A stretch of 12,338 nt of DNA from Anaerotignum sp. (lineage in GTDB: Bacteria > Bacillota > Clostridia > Lachnospirales > Anaerotignaceae). Under the pieces are notes generated by a model. It worked only from the letters and a program-made list of their open reading frames with translations, was not told where the DNA came from and did no database searches. The stretch spans positions 1 through 12,338 of the forward strand of contig JAFZDV010000179.1 in the NCBI GenBank assembly GCA_017560955.1. The letters run 5' to 3'. Numbering within the stretch: the stretch's first letter is position 1; each line of letters starts with the position of its first letter. Position numbers and translations under genes: made by a program. Shown one piece after another: positions 1 to 5,912 of the stretch.

Positions 1-34
1 ATATCCCTGCAAGTACACCAGTTTTTCTGTTCAT
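1..34 (-). CDS. 5' end of a B12-riboswitch-controlled gene (partial)
   Basis: Only the first 11 codons are present; they read MNRKTGVLAGI and run off the left edge. The ATG at 34-32 is preceded on the minus strand by a GGAGG ribosome site (about 47-43) at good spacing, and the whole lies directly downstream of a cobalamin riboswitch. The short basic start followed by small and hydrophobic residues would suit a signal peptide or first membrane helix. Genes under such riboswitches usually serve B12 or cobalt uptake, B12 synthesis or B12-independent isoenzymes, so a transporter or binding protein is plausible. This is inference from context; the fragment is too short to name. Confidence 0.6.
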   Translation of the reverse strand, partial: MNRKTGVLAGI

Positions 35-69
35 AAAAAATGCCTCCATTCCACGGGAAATCCCGTTTT

Positions 70-93
70 GGGGGCAACGAAAAAGAAACCCCC
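70..93 (-). promoter_or_regulatory. Riboswitch expression-platform hairpin (P13-like)
   Basis: On the minus strand, GGGGG (93-89) and CCCCC (74-70) close a 14-nt loop. The loop plus the first stem C contains UUUUUCGUUGC (84-74), an exact complement of GCAACGAAAAA (209-199) in the aptamer's L5 region. This matches the L5-L13 kissing-loop design of class I cobalamin riboswitches. A second small hairpin (about 66-55, CGGG/CCCG) follows, and then the ribosome site. There is no terminator-like hairpin followed by a U-run before the ATG, so control of translation is more likely than of transcription. The ribosome-site sequestering pairing was not resolved by eye. Confidence 0.65.
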
Positions 94-114
94 GATTTAT
101 GCCTTCGGATGTGT

Positions 115-264
115 AGATATTAGTCGGACGCGTATTCTGACTCGAACCAAAAGCCTACTCAAAGTCCCTTCCCAGAGAAATCTCCAGTGGTAATGACTTT
201 TTTCGTTGCTCACACAGCAGGGATAAAACTGTTCCGGATTCTCACCGGATTCCTATCCGTATCT
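115..264 (-). promoter_or_regulatory. Cobalamin (adenosylcobalamin-type) riboswitch aptamer
   Basis: Read on the minus strand, this region contains the conserved blocks of the B12 riboswitch in order: CCGGUGAGAAUCCGG near the 5' end, a CUGUG block, CCACUGG, CUGGGAAGG, and the B12 box reading GAGUCAGAAUACGCGUCCGA (144-125). Closing helix P1 is visible as AGAUA (264-260) pairing with UAUCU (119-115). The RNA would sense cobalamin and repress the leftward gene whose start lies at 34. Class assignment is by eye from consensus memory. Confidence 0.93.
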
Positions 265-274
265 TGTTTTTTTC

Positions 275-303
275 ATCATACTGCGGATGAGTTTTTTTGT
301 CAA
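275..303 (-). promoter_or_regulatory. Sigma-A-type promoter for the riboswitch transcript
   Basis: On the minus strand, -35 TTGACA (303-298) and -10 TATGAT (280-275) are separated by exactly 17 nt. Transcription would start near 268, a few bases ahead of riboswitch helix P1, so the leader is fully accounted for. The promoter lies just downstream of the terminator of the SLH gene, which makes the riboswitch gene an independent unit. Confidence 0.85.
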
Positions 304-304
304 A

Positions 305-336
305 TAAAGAAAAGCCCTGTTCTATGAACAGGGCTT
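305..336 (-). terminator. Rho-independent terminator of the SLH gene
   Basis: An 11-bp perfect stem (336-326 with 322-312, loop of 3) is followed on the minus strand by a U-rich tract (TTCTTTATTT). It begins about 11 nt past the stop codon of the SLH gene and separates it from the riboswitch transcript. The opposite strand lacks a good U-run. Confidence 0.9.
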
Positions 337-346
337 AGTGTTTTTA

Positions 347-2362
347 TTATTCGCGTTCACCAACAACTTCTGTGATGTAGCCATTTTTATCCAGTGTCAG
401 AGTTACTTTGATTTCGTCATCATCATCATAATCTTCCAGGAATTCCAGCAGATCTTCCATATCGCTGATATTACCCATGTTGCTGCCGTCGATATCCACA
501 TCAATATCATCAGCATTATCTTCATCGAATTCATATTCAAATTCGTTATCACTGAAGTTACCTTCGATTTCCAGAGAATCGTCGTTCCAATCAGTCAGAA
601 CACCTTTTGCCTCTTTTACAGAACCTTCGATTTCAACGATTTCATCGTTTTCGATCACTACAGTCACATCCATAACTTTTTTATCTTTGAATGCATTGTA
701 AAGTGCTTCCCAGTCTTCGATTTCAGAAGTGCCGTCAATAATATTGATTTCAACATCTTCTACATCGGAAGATTTATAAGTGTCACCGTCTACCTTCAAT
801 GTTCCGGTATCCTTATCTTCTTTCCATGTTACAGATTCGATTTCACCTTCTGCTTCTTCTTCATCTTCGCTTTCTTCCTCAGTGGATGCGACGATCTTTG
901 TTACATAATCATCTTTGTCCAGAGTCAGTGTTACATAAAGGTACTCATCATCTTCATACAAATCAAATAATGTTTCGAAATCTTTTGTTTTGCCGTCGAT
1001 TTTCACGCTTACATCATCTGTATCTTCGACTTCATAAGTTGTGCTTTTTACTTTGACAGAACCTTCTGCATCGTCTTCGTCATAAGTGATTTTGGAAACT
1101 TCGCCTTTAATTGCATCATCGCTATCTTCATCATCTGCATCTACCACTTCGCCGATGATTTTTCTCAGTTCGCCTTTGCTGTTTAATGTTACCTCAACTT
1201 CGATAGCTTCATCATTGTCTTCACATTCTTCAAACAGGTCGAACAGTTCTTCGAAGTCCATTTCATCATCGTCGATTTCAACATCAACATCGTCGATATC
1301 GTCTACTTTGTAAGTGCTTGTTTTGTTGATTACGATGTAGCCGTCGCCGTCATCTTCATCGTATTTTACTTTTGTCAGTGTGCCTTCTGTATCTTTTTCG
1401 TCATCTTTCTTTTCTTCTTCTGCGTCTTCAGAAGTTGCAACCAGTTTAGTAATACGGTTATTGCTGTCCAGAGTTAATGTTGCTGTGATTTTAGAGCCTT
1501 CTTTGAACAGGGATACTAATTCAGATACAGAGGAAGTGCTGCCGTTCAGTGTTATTGTTGCACCTGCAGAAGCGTACAGGAAGTAAGCATTGCTGTGCTC
1601 AAAATTCACATACAGGCTGTTCATATCATTGATGGTACCGCTCTGTGTACCCAGAGACTGAGGTTTTACTGTAGTTGCTGCACCTTTCAGAACATTATAA
1701 AGGTTTGTTACCATAACAGCTGTTTCTGTACGATTCAGGGTACTTTTAGGGTTGAATTTACCCAGGTCATCACCATTAACGATTTTTTCTGCATTCAGCA
1801 GAGCAATATAAGGAATCGCATCTTTAGAGATACTTGCATTATCTTTGAAGATTGTGCTTGTAGCATTTGCTGTTTTGGAAGGTACACCAGCTTCCAGGGC
1901 ACGACCCAGAATCTCTGCAGCCTGTTCTCTTGTAGCAGATCTGTTCACTTCGCCGCTGATAAAGCCGCTCAGGTCGGAAATGGAAATGATACCTTCTTCC
2001 AGACAGAAGGATACAGCAGGATGTGCCCAGGACTGGATCTTGTATGTATTCATAACAGTAGACCATTTTTCCTGTGCGGAAGCATCAGCCTTTGCCTTAC
2101 CTGTTTCCAGCAGCAGTTTGTATGCCAGCTGACAGGTCTGTGTCAGAGATACGGGATCTTTGGGTTTGAAGTAGTTTTTGCCGTTGATGGTTTCGCCAAC
2201 CACCAGTTTCAGTTCTGCGGCTTTATTGATGGAAACTTCCGCACCGGGCCAGGGCGCCTGATTGATGTCTGCGAAAGTAATTGCAGAAGCGGAAACAGGG
2301 GGGATTGCCAGCATGGCAGCCAGAGCAAAAGCGATGGGTTTTGCTATTTTGTGATATTTCAT
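347..2362 (-). CDS. SLH-domain surface protein with acidic tandem repeats
   Basis: A 671-residue exported protein predicted to attach to the cell wall. I chose the ATG at 2362-2360, preceded by AAGGAGG (2377-2371) with 8-nt spacing; an in-frame TTG 45 nt upstream overlaps the probable -10 element. Residues 1-27 form a signal peptide (basic MKYHKIAK, hydrophobic core, SASA cleavage region). Three SLH modules follow at about 30-88, 100-156 and 168-227; such trios bind pyruvylated secondary cell wall polymer. Residues 242-669 contain five divergent repeats of about 70-83 residues. The last 346 residues hold about 124 D/E against 28 K/R (hand count), so the mature protein is extremely acidic. It is monocistronic, with its own promoter and terminator. 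It could be an S-layer-like structural protein, a Ca2+-binding surface protein or a spacer; no catalytic motif was seen. Confidence 0.9.
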   Translation of the reverse strand: MKYHKIAKPIAFALAAMLAIPPVSASAITFADINQAPWPGAEVSINKAAELKLVVGETINGKNYFKPKDPVSLTQTCQLAYKLLLETGKAKADASAQEKWSTVMNTYKIQSWAHPAVSFCLEEGIISISDLSGFISGEVNRSATREQAAEILGRALEAGVPSKTANATSTIFKDNASISKDAIPYIALLNAEKIVNGDDLGKFNPKSTLNRTETAVMVTNLYNVLKGAATTVKPQSLGTQSGTINDMNSLYVNFEHSNAYFLYASAGATITLNGSTSSVSELVSLFKEGSKITATLTLDSNNRITKLVATSEDAEEEKKDDEKDTEGTLTKVKYDEDDGDGYIVINKTSTYKVDDIDDVDVEIDDDEMDFEELFDLFEECEDNDEAIEVEVTLNSKGELRKIIGEVVDADDEDSDDAIKGEVSKITYDEDDAEGSVKVKSTTYEVEDTDDVSVKIDGKTKDFETLFDLYEDDEYLYVTLTLDKDDYVTKIVASTEEESEDEEEAEGEIESVTWKEDKDTGTLKVDGDTYKSSDVEDVEINIIDGTSEIEDWEALYNAFKDKKVMDVTVVIENDEIVEIEGSVKEAKGVLTDWNDDSLEIEGNFSDNEFEYEFDEDNADDIDVDIDGSNMGNISDMEDLLEFLEDYDDDDEIKVTLTLDKNGYITEVVGERE
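356..1639 (-). repeat. Five divergent protein repeats in the SLH gene
   Basis: At protein level the repeats span about residues 242-310, 327-406, 420-493, 506-582 and 587-669. Each starts G-x-(I/L/V), runs through a YxVxDxDDVxVxIDG-like segment, then a D-x-E-x-L-(F/Y)-(D/N)-x-(F/Y) helix, and ends with a strand such as VTLTLDK-x-x-YITKIV. Repeat 1 lacks the acidic enrichment of the others. DNA identity between units is low, so this is old duplication rather than a recent tandem repeat. Confidence 0.8.
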
Positions 2363-2397
2363 AGGGATTACCTCCTTTTTCTTTTCATACTGTATTA

Positions 2398-2426
2398 AGT
2401 ATAGCAAATTTTCTTTGCTTTTGGAA
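2398..2426 (-). promoter_or_regulatory. Probable promoter of the SLH gene (extended -10)
   Basis: On the minus strand, TGC-TATACT (2406-2398) is an extended -10 element. A weak -35 TTCCAA (2426-2421) lies 17 nt upstream. The inferred start near 2391 gives a leader of about 29 nt with the strong AAGGAGG site. Confidence 0.55.
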
Positions 2427-2472
2427 CAAGTACAATAAAAATATATGATAAAAACAATATAATAAGAATTCT

Positions 2473-2500
2473 GAATAATTCTGTTTTTTAAAACATATCC
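2473..2500 (+). promoter_or_regulatory. Possible forespore (sigma-G-like) promoter for the dacF-like gene
   Basis: GAATA (2473-2477) fits the sigma-F/G -35 pattern GHATR. CATATCC (2494-2500) is a partial match to the sigma-G -10 CATnHTA, but the spacing is 16 nt, slightly short. A TATAAT at 2458-2463 lacks a recognisable -35. The short region also has a 6-bp inverted repeat AGAATT/AATTCT (2465-2470, 2477-2482). This is a weak call, prompted by the forespore expression of dacF in Bacillus. Confidence 0.25.
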
Positions 2501-2530
2501 TGTTCCGAAGATAGTTTAGGAGGCGTAGAT

Positions 2531-3691
2531 GTGAAAGGAAAGGAAATTTCAGCCATTTTTCTGACGATCATATTTTCTCTGATGCCCCTGATTTCTGTTT
2601 TGGGGCAGGAACCATCTCTTACATTAGAAAGTAAAAGTGCCTTGCTGATGGATGCAGCCACAGGAACCATATTATTCGAGAAAAACAGTCACGATGCCAT
2701 GCCTCCTGCCAGTGTAACGAAAATCATGACGATGCTTCTGATTTATGAGGCAGAGGAAAATGGACAGTTTACATGGGAGGACGCAGTAACAGTCAGCGAC
2801 CATGCAGCATCTATGGGTGGTTCGCAGGTTTTCCTGGAAGAGGGAGAAACCCAGTCGGCGGCAGATATGACCAAATGCATTGCCATTGCTTCTGCCAATG
2901 ATGCGGCTGTTGCCATGGCAGAATTCGTGGCAGGCAGTGAGGAGGCTTTTGTGGAACGGATGAATCAGAAAGCCGCAGAACTGGGCATGAAGGATACACA
3001 TTTTGAAAATGCCTGTGGGTTGGATGTGGACGGTCATGTGACCAGTGCCTATGATATCGCTCTGATGAGCAGGGAACTGATAAATCGCTTTCCTGCAATC
3101 AGGGAATACACTACCACATGGCAGGATACCATTGTACATAACACCAGAAAAGGACAGTCCACATTTGGACTGACCAATACAAATAAGCTCATAAAGTGGT
3201 ATGAAGGGGCAACAGGGCTGAAGACCGGGTCTACCGGGAAAGCATTATATTGTCTGTCTGGCACGGCGGAACGGGATGGACTCCATCTGATCGCCGTTGT
3301 CATGGCGGCACCTGATTTCAAAGTGCGCTTTCAGGAAACGATGAAACTGCTGGATCATGGTTTTGCCAATTACAGTGCAGAAAAAGGATTGCCAAAAGGG
3401 GAGAAAATGGGGCAGATCCCTGTAAGAAAAGGGATGCAGGATGAAGTGGATCTGGTGGTTGGAGAAGAAACATCTTTTCTGCTGAAAAAAGACAGTGCAA
3501 AAGAATGGGAAACGAAAGTGGAAACCCTGCCTTCTCTGGATGCACCTGTTGAGGCAGGAGAAAAGGTGGGAGAAGTGATCTTTCTGATCGATGGACAGGA
3601 AGTGGGGCGCGCGCCTCTTCTGACAGCGGAAGATATTAAAAAAGCGGATATCAGTACTATGTTGGAACGTTTGCTCAGGCTATGGTTCTGA
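2531..3691 (+). CDS. dacF: D-alanyl-D-alanine carboxypeptidase (DacF/PBP5 family)
   Basis: A 386-residue serine-type D,D-carboxypeptidase (peptidase S11) that removes the terminal D-Ala from peptidoglycan stem peptides outside the membrane. It starts at GTG 2531, 7 nt after AGGAGG (2518-2523); no alternative start is as good. Residues 1-25 form a signal peptide. The active-site triad of motifs is complete: S61-V-T-K64, S121-A-N123 (SxN) and K231-T-G233. A PBP5-type C-terminal beta domain spans about 285-365, and the last residues (ISTMLERLLRLWF) form an amphipathic membrane anchor. The length is typical of the family. In Bacillus, dacF is a forespore gene for spore cortex, and the neighbouring spoIVB supports a sporulation role here, although vegetative DacA-like paralogues share all of these motifs. 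A terminator follows. Confidence 0.93.
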   Translation: MKGKEISAIFLTIIFSLMPLISVLGQEPSLTLESKSALLMDAATGTILFEKNSHDAMPPASVTKIMTMLLIYEAEENGQFTWEDAVTVSDHAASMGGSQVFLEEGETQSAADMTKCIAIASANDAAVAMAEFVAGSEEAFVERMNQKAAELGMKDTHFENACGLDVDGHVTSAYDIALMSRELINRFPAIREYTTTWQDTIVHNTRKGQSTFGLTNTNKLIKWYEGATGLKTGSTGKALYCLSGTAERDGLHLIAVVMAAPDFKVRFQETMKLLDHGFANYSAEKGLPKGEKMGQIPVRKGMQDEVDLVVGEETSFLLKKDSAKEWETKVETLPSLDAPVEAGEKVGEVIFLIDGQEVGRAPLLTAEDIKKADISTMLERLLRLWF

Positions 3692-3698
3692 CAAAAAG

Positions 3699-3728
3699 AT
3701 CCTTCGCATTTTTGCGGGGGATTTTTTT
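3699..3728 (+). terminator. Rho-independent terminator after dacF
   Basis: A 9-bp stem ATCCTTCGC/GCGGGGGAT (3699-3707, 3714-3722, two G-T pairs) with a 6-nt loop is followed by seven T (3722-3728). It starts 8 nt after the dacF stop codon, so spoIVB needs its own promoter. Confidence 0.85.
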
Positions 3729-3772
3729 GAAAATATTTCCGAAATAGTTTTTGTCTGATGTAGAGAGGCTTT

Positions 3773-3801
3773 GTATGATTCTGCCGTTTTTGGGCGGAAT
3801 A
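3773..3801 (+). promoter_or_regulatory. Candidate sigma-F/G-type promoter for spoIVB
   Basis: GTATG (3773-3777) fits the GHATR -35 pattern. After 15 nt, GGCGGAATA (3793-3801) matches the Bacillus sigma-F -10 consensus GGHRARHTX at all but one position. The same stretch also forms a small hairpin (TCTGCC/GGCGGA). Forespore sigma factors drive spoIVB in Bacillus, which is why I searched for this pattern; it remains a candidate. Confidence 0.35.
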
Positions 3802-3803
3802 AC

Positions 3804-3843
3804 GAGGAACGGAAGCGGAAAAAGTAACAGAGGAACGAAAGCG
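3804..3843 (+). repeat. Short imperfect direct repeat upstream of spoIVB
   Basis: GAGGAACGGAAGCG (3804-3817) and GAGGAACGAAAGCG (3830-3843) match at 13 of 14 positions and are spaced 26 nt start to start. They lie between the candidate promoter and the ribosome site of spoIVB, so they would be in the 5' leader. No known function is recognised. Confidence 0.5.
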
Positions 3844-3883
3844 CGCATGGTTGTTCCAAAATTTTAATATGGGAGTGAGGTTG

Positions 3884-4912
3884 ATGCGGCTGAAAAAACA
3901 TTTTTTAAAAGTATACCCGATGCATATGTTCCTGATACCTGTTTTCTGTAGCTGTTTTTTCATGCAGACAGTACAGGCGGCTGAAAGACAGATGCTGGTG
4001 CCTTCTGGCAGAACAGTAGGTATAACAATGGATACAGATGGGCTTCTGGTATTGGGGACAGGCAGTGTAAACGGGGAAATAAAGCAGGATATGACACCCA
4101 GTAAAGACATTCTGCAGACAGGCGATATGATCCTGAAAGCCAATGGGCAGTTTCTGGAAAATAAGGAAATGCTGATGGAAATGGTAGAAAAAAGTGAGGG
4201 CAAAGCAGTTTCTTTGCTGGTAGAGAGAAACGGCAGAGAAAGAGAATTATCTGTGTTTCCTGTATTCAGTGCGGCGGATGGTTCCTATAAAATTGGTGCT
4301 TGGATCAGGGATAGCATCCAGGGGATAGGTACAGTGACTTATATTGACCCGAACAGTGGAACATTTGGTGCATTGGGCCATGGAGTGTATGATGCCGATA
4401 CAGATATGCTGATGGATATTCGCGACGGCAGTCTGACGGCGGCAGAACTGACAGGTATCGTAAAAGGTCAGAAGGGAAAGGCTGGCGAACTGACTGGGAA
4501 AATCGATCTGCAGGAAAAAATCGGTGCTGTAGAAGAAAATACAGAAACAGGTATTTTCGGAACAGCAGAAAAGATGCTTTTCGAGAAGAAAGCATTGCCC
4601 GCAGCGGAAAGGACTGAAGTGAAAAAGGGGAAAGCGGAGATCCTTTCTGATCTGGAAGGAAAGGGCGTTTGTGCCTATGAAATTGAGATAGAAGGGTTGG
4701 GGAAAAAGAGCGGCAGAAGCCATAAAGACATGACGATCCGTATCACCGATGAACGTCTGCTGCAGCTGACAGGCGGTATCGTGCAGGGAATGTCAGGTTC
4801 ACCTATTATTCAAGATGGAAAACTGGTTGGTGCGGTGACCTATGTCCTTGTAAATGATCCGACAAGAGGGTATGGGATTTTTATCGAAAATATGCTGAAC
4901 GCAGCAGGATAA
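3884..4912 (+). CDS. spoIVB: SpoIVB-type sporulation serine protease
   Basis: A 342-residue secreted PDZ-serine protease of family S55. In Bacillus, SpoIVB is made in the forespore and signals across the intermembrane space to activate pro-sigma-K processing by SpoIVFB. I chose ATG 3884, 8 nt after GGGAG (3871-3875), over upstream in-frame TTG 3851 and ATG 3869. Residues 1-32 form an N-terminal signal/anchor segment. A PDZ domain lies at about 46-126. The catalytic region shows GALGHG (His166), an ITD motif (Asp289) and GMSGSP (Ser304), followed by the family signature VNDPTRGYGIFIENML. It is shorter than B. subtilis SpoIVB (about 425 residues) but has all key parts. It is flanked by terminators, so it is a single-gene unit. 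spo0A, the usual neighbour, is not next to it. Confidence 0.93.
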   Translation: MRLKKHFLKVYPMHMFLIPVFCSCFFMQTVQAAERQMLVPSGRTVGITMDTDGLLVLGTGSVNGEIKQDMTPSKDILQTGDMILKANGQFLENKEMLMEMVEKSEGKAVSLLVERNGRERELSVFPVFSAADGSYKIGAWIRDSIQGIGTVTYIDPNSGTFGALGHGVYDADTDMLMDIRDGSLTAAELTGIVKGQKGKAGELTGKIDLQEKIGAVEENTETGIFGTAEKMLFEKKALPAAERTEVKKGKAEILSDLEGKGVCAYEIEIEGLGKKSGRSHKDMTIRITDERLLQLTGGIVQGMSGSPIIQDGKLVGAVTYVLVNDPTRGYGIFIENMLNAAG

Positions 4913-4917
4913 ATATA

Positions 4918-4948
4918 AAGGCAGGGATTATTTTGTCCCTGCTTTTTT
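4918..4948 (+). terminator. Rho-independent terminator after spoIVB
   Basis: A stem AAGGCAGGGA/TCCCTGCTTT (4918-4927, 4936-4945, one G-T pair) with an 8-nt loop runs into a six-T tract. It begins 5 nt past the stop codon. Confidence 0.9.
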
Positions 4949-4956
4949 ATATTTCG

Positions 4957-4965
4957 TGCTATAAT
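4957..4965 (+). promoter_or_regulatory. Extended -10 promoter for acetolactate decarboxylase
   Basis: TGC-TATAAT (4957-4965) is a perfect -10 hexamer with the TGn extension. No good -35 lies 17 nt upstream, because that position falls in the spoIVB terminator. The inferred start near 4972 leaves a leader of about 39 nt. Confidence 0.6.
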
Positions 4966-5010
4966 CAATGCAATGATAAAAATGGATATATCATTTGAGG
5001 AGGGAACAGG

Positions 5011-5775
5011 ATGATAAATACTTCCAAATCAAAAGATTTGAACTGTTCTGACGGGAGCAGAGATGTCATTTACCAGGTATCTCTTTTACAGGGTCTGATC
5101 AATGGCGACTATTATGGAAGCGTATCAGTAGGGGAACTGAAACAACACGGAGATACAGGAATTGGTACGTTTAACGGATTGAATGGGGAACTTATTATGC
5201 TCGATGGGGAGGTTTATCGGGCGGCAGGAGACGGTAGTGTAGAAGTTGTTTCTGATGATGAAACCATTTCCTTTTCTGTTGTTACTTTTCTGGATGCCGA
5301 TGAAACGAAAAAACTGAATGAAATTCCGGACTTTGATACGCTTCATAATAAACTGAATCATATGGTTCAGCAACGGGGAATGAACCGTTTTTATATGATT
5401 CGTATCGAGGGTACATTCCGTGAGATAAATGTCAGAAGTGTGTATGCACAGGAAGAGCCGTATAAACGGCTGACAGAAGTGCTGGAGTGTGACCAGACCT
5501 TTTTTATGTATGAAAACATAGAAGGAACAATGGTTGGGGTGTATTGTCCACCTTATATGGCTGCTTTAAATGCAGTGGGCTGGCATCTGCATTTTATTTC
5601 CGGGGATAAAACAAAAGGAGGCCATGTGCTTGGTGTGAATATTGCTGATGCAGTATTAACATGGGATGATATCGATGGGTTTGAAGTAAGACTTCCACAA
5701 AATAAACTGTTTGCAGGGTTTGATTTTACGGTCGATCAGTCGGAGGATATTAAAAAGATTGAAACAAATCAATAG
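5011..5775 (+). CDS. budA: Alpha-acetolactate decarboxylase
   Basis: A 254-residue cytoplasmic zinc enzyme (also called AlsD/AldC) that converts 2-acetolactate to acetoin and CO2 in the butanediol/acetoin branch of pyruvate metabolism. It also drains acetolactate from valine/leucine synthesis. The start is ATG 5011, 6 nt after AGGAGGG (4998-5004). Family signatures are complete: DTGIGTFNGLNGELIMLDG (residues 48-66, with Glu60 the likely catalytic Glu), INVRS with Arg142 near the active site, GWHLHF with zinc ligands His192 and His194, and GGHV with His205. The length is typical. The usual partner, acetolactate synthase (alsS/budB), and the AlsR/BudR regulator are absent from the window. An aminotransferase gene follows after 137 nt without an obvious terminator. 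No odd residues were seen. Confidence 0.95.
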   Translation: MINTSKSKDLNCSDGSRDVIYQVSLLQGLINGDYYGSVSVGELKQHGDTGIGTFNGLNGELIMLDGEVYRAAGDGSVEVVSDDETISFSVVTFLDADETKKLNEIPDFDTLHNKLNHMVQQRGMNRFYMIRIEGTFREINVRSVYAQEEPYKRLTEVLECDQTFFMYENIEGTMVGVYCPPYMAALNAVGWHLHFISGDKTKGGHVLGVNIADAVLTWDDIDGFEVRLPQNKLFAGFDFTVDQSEDIKKIETNQ

Positions 5776-5827
5776 GATCGAAATGATACGCCGGAGATTG
5801 TTGTACCTGTTATTTTGGGGTCAGATA

Positions 5828-5836
5828 TGCTACAAT
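5828..5836 (+). promoter_or_regulatory. Possible extended -10 promoter for the aminotransferase
   Basis: TGC-TACAAT (5828-5836) resembles an extended -10 element, without a clear -35 at 17 nt. No terminator is visible between the decarboxylase stop (5775) and this site, so readthrough from the upstream gene is also possible. Confidence 0.4.
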
Positions 5837-5912
5837 GTGTTCCATAAATCCGAATTTAAGAAGGCGATTGTTCTATTGGCCTATAAATATATGGAAATAA
5901 AGGAGGATAATG

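Noticed and set aside
35..93. Transcription terminator in the riboswitch expression platform
   Set aside because: The GGGGG/CCCCC hairpin is followed by AAAACGGG, not a U-run, and the only U-run sits between the ribosome site and the ATG. Translational control fits better.
338..970. Plus-strand open frame opposite the acidic repeats
   Set aside because: The Ile/Phe/His-rich translation is the mirror of GAT/GAA-rich acidic codons on the minus strand; there is no start signal.
356..1639. Simple-sequence or recent DNA tandem repeat in the SLH gene
   Set aside because: GAT/GAA (ATC/TTC on the plus strand) richness gives a repetitive look, but the units share only protein-level pattern, not DNA identity.
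1595..2398. A 267-codon plus-strand open frame opposite the SLH gene start
   Set aside because: It is Cys/Phe-rich with no recognisable motifs and lies wholly antisense to a well-supported signal peptide plus SLH coding region.
2465..2482. AGAATT/AATTCT inverted repeat between the SLH and dacF genes as an operator
   Set aside because: The arms are only 6 bp in very AT-rich DNA and could easily occur by chance; it is not tied to a firm promoter position.
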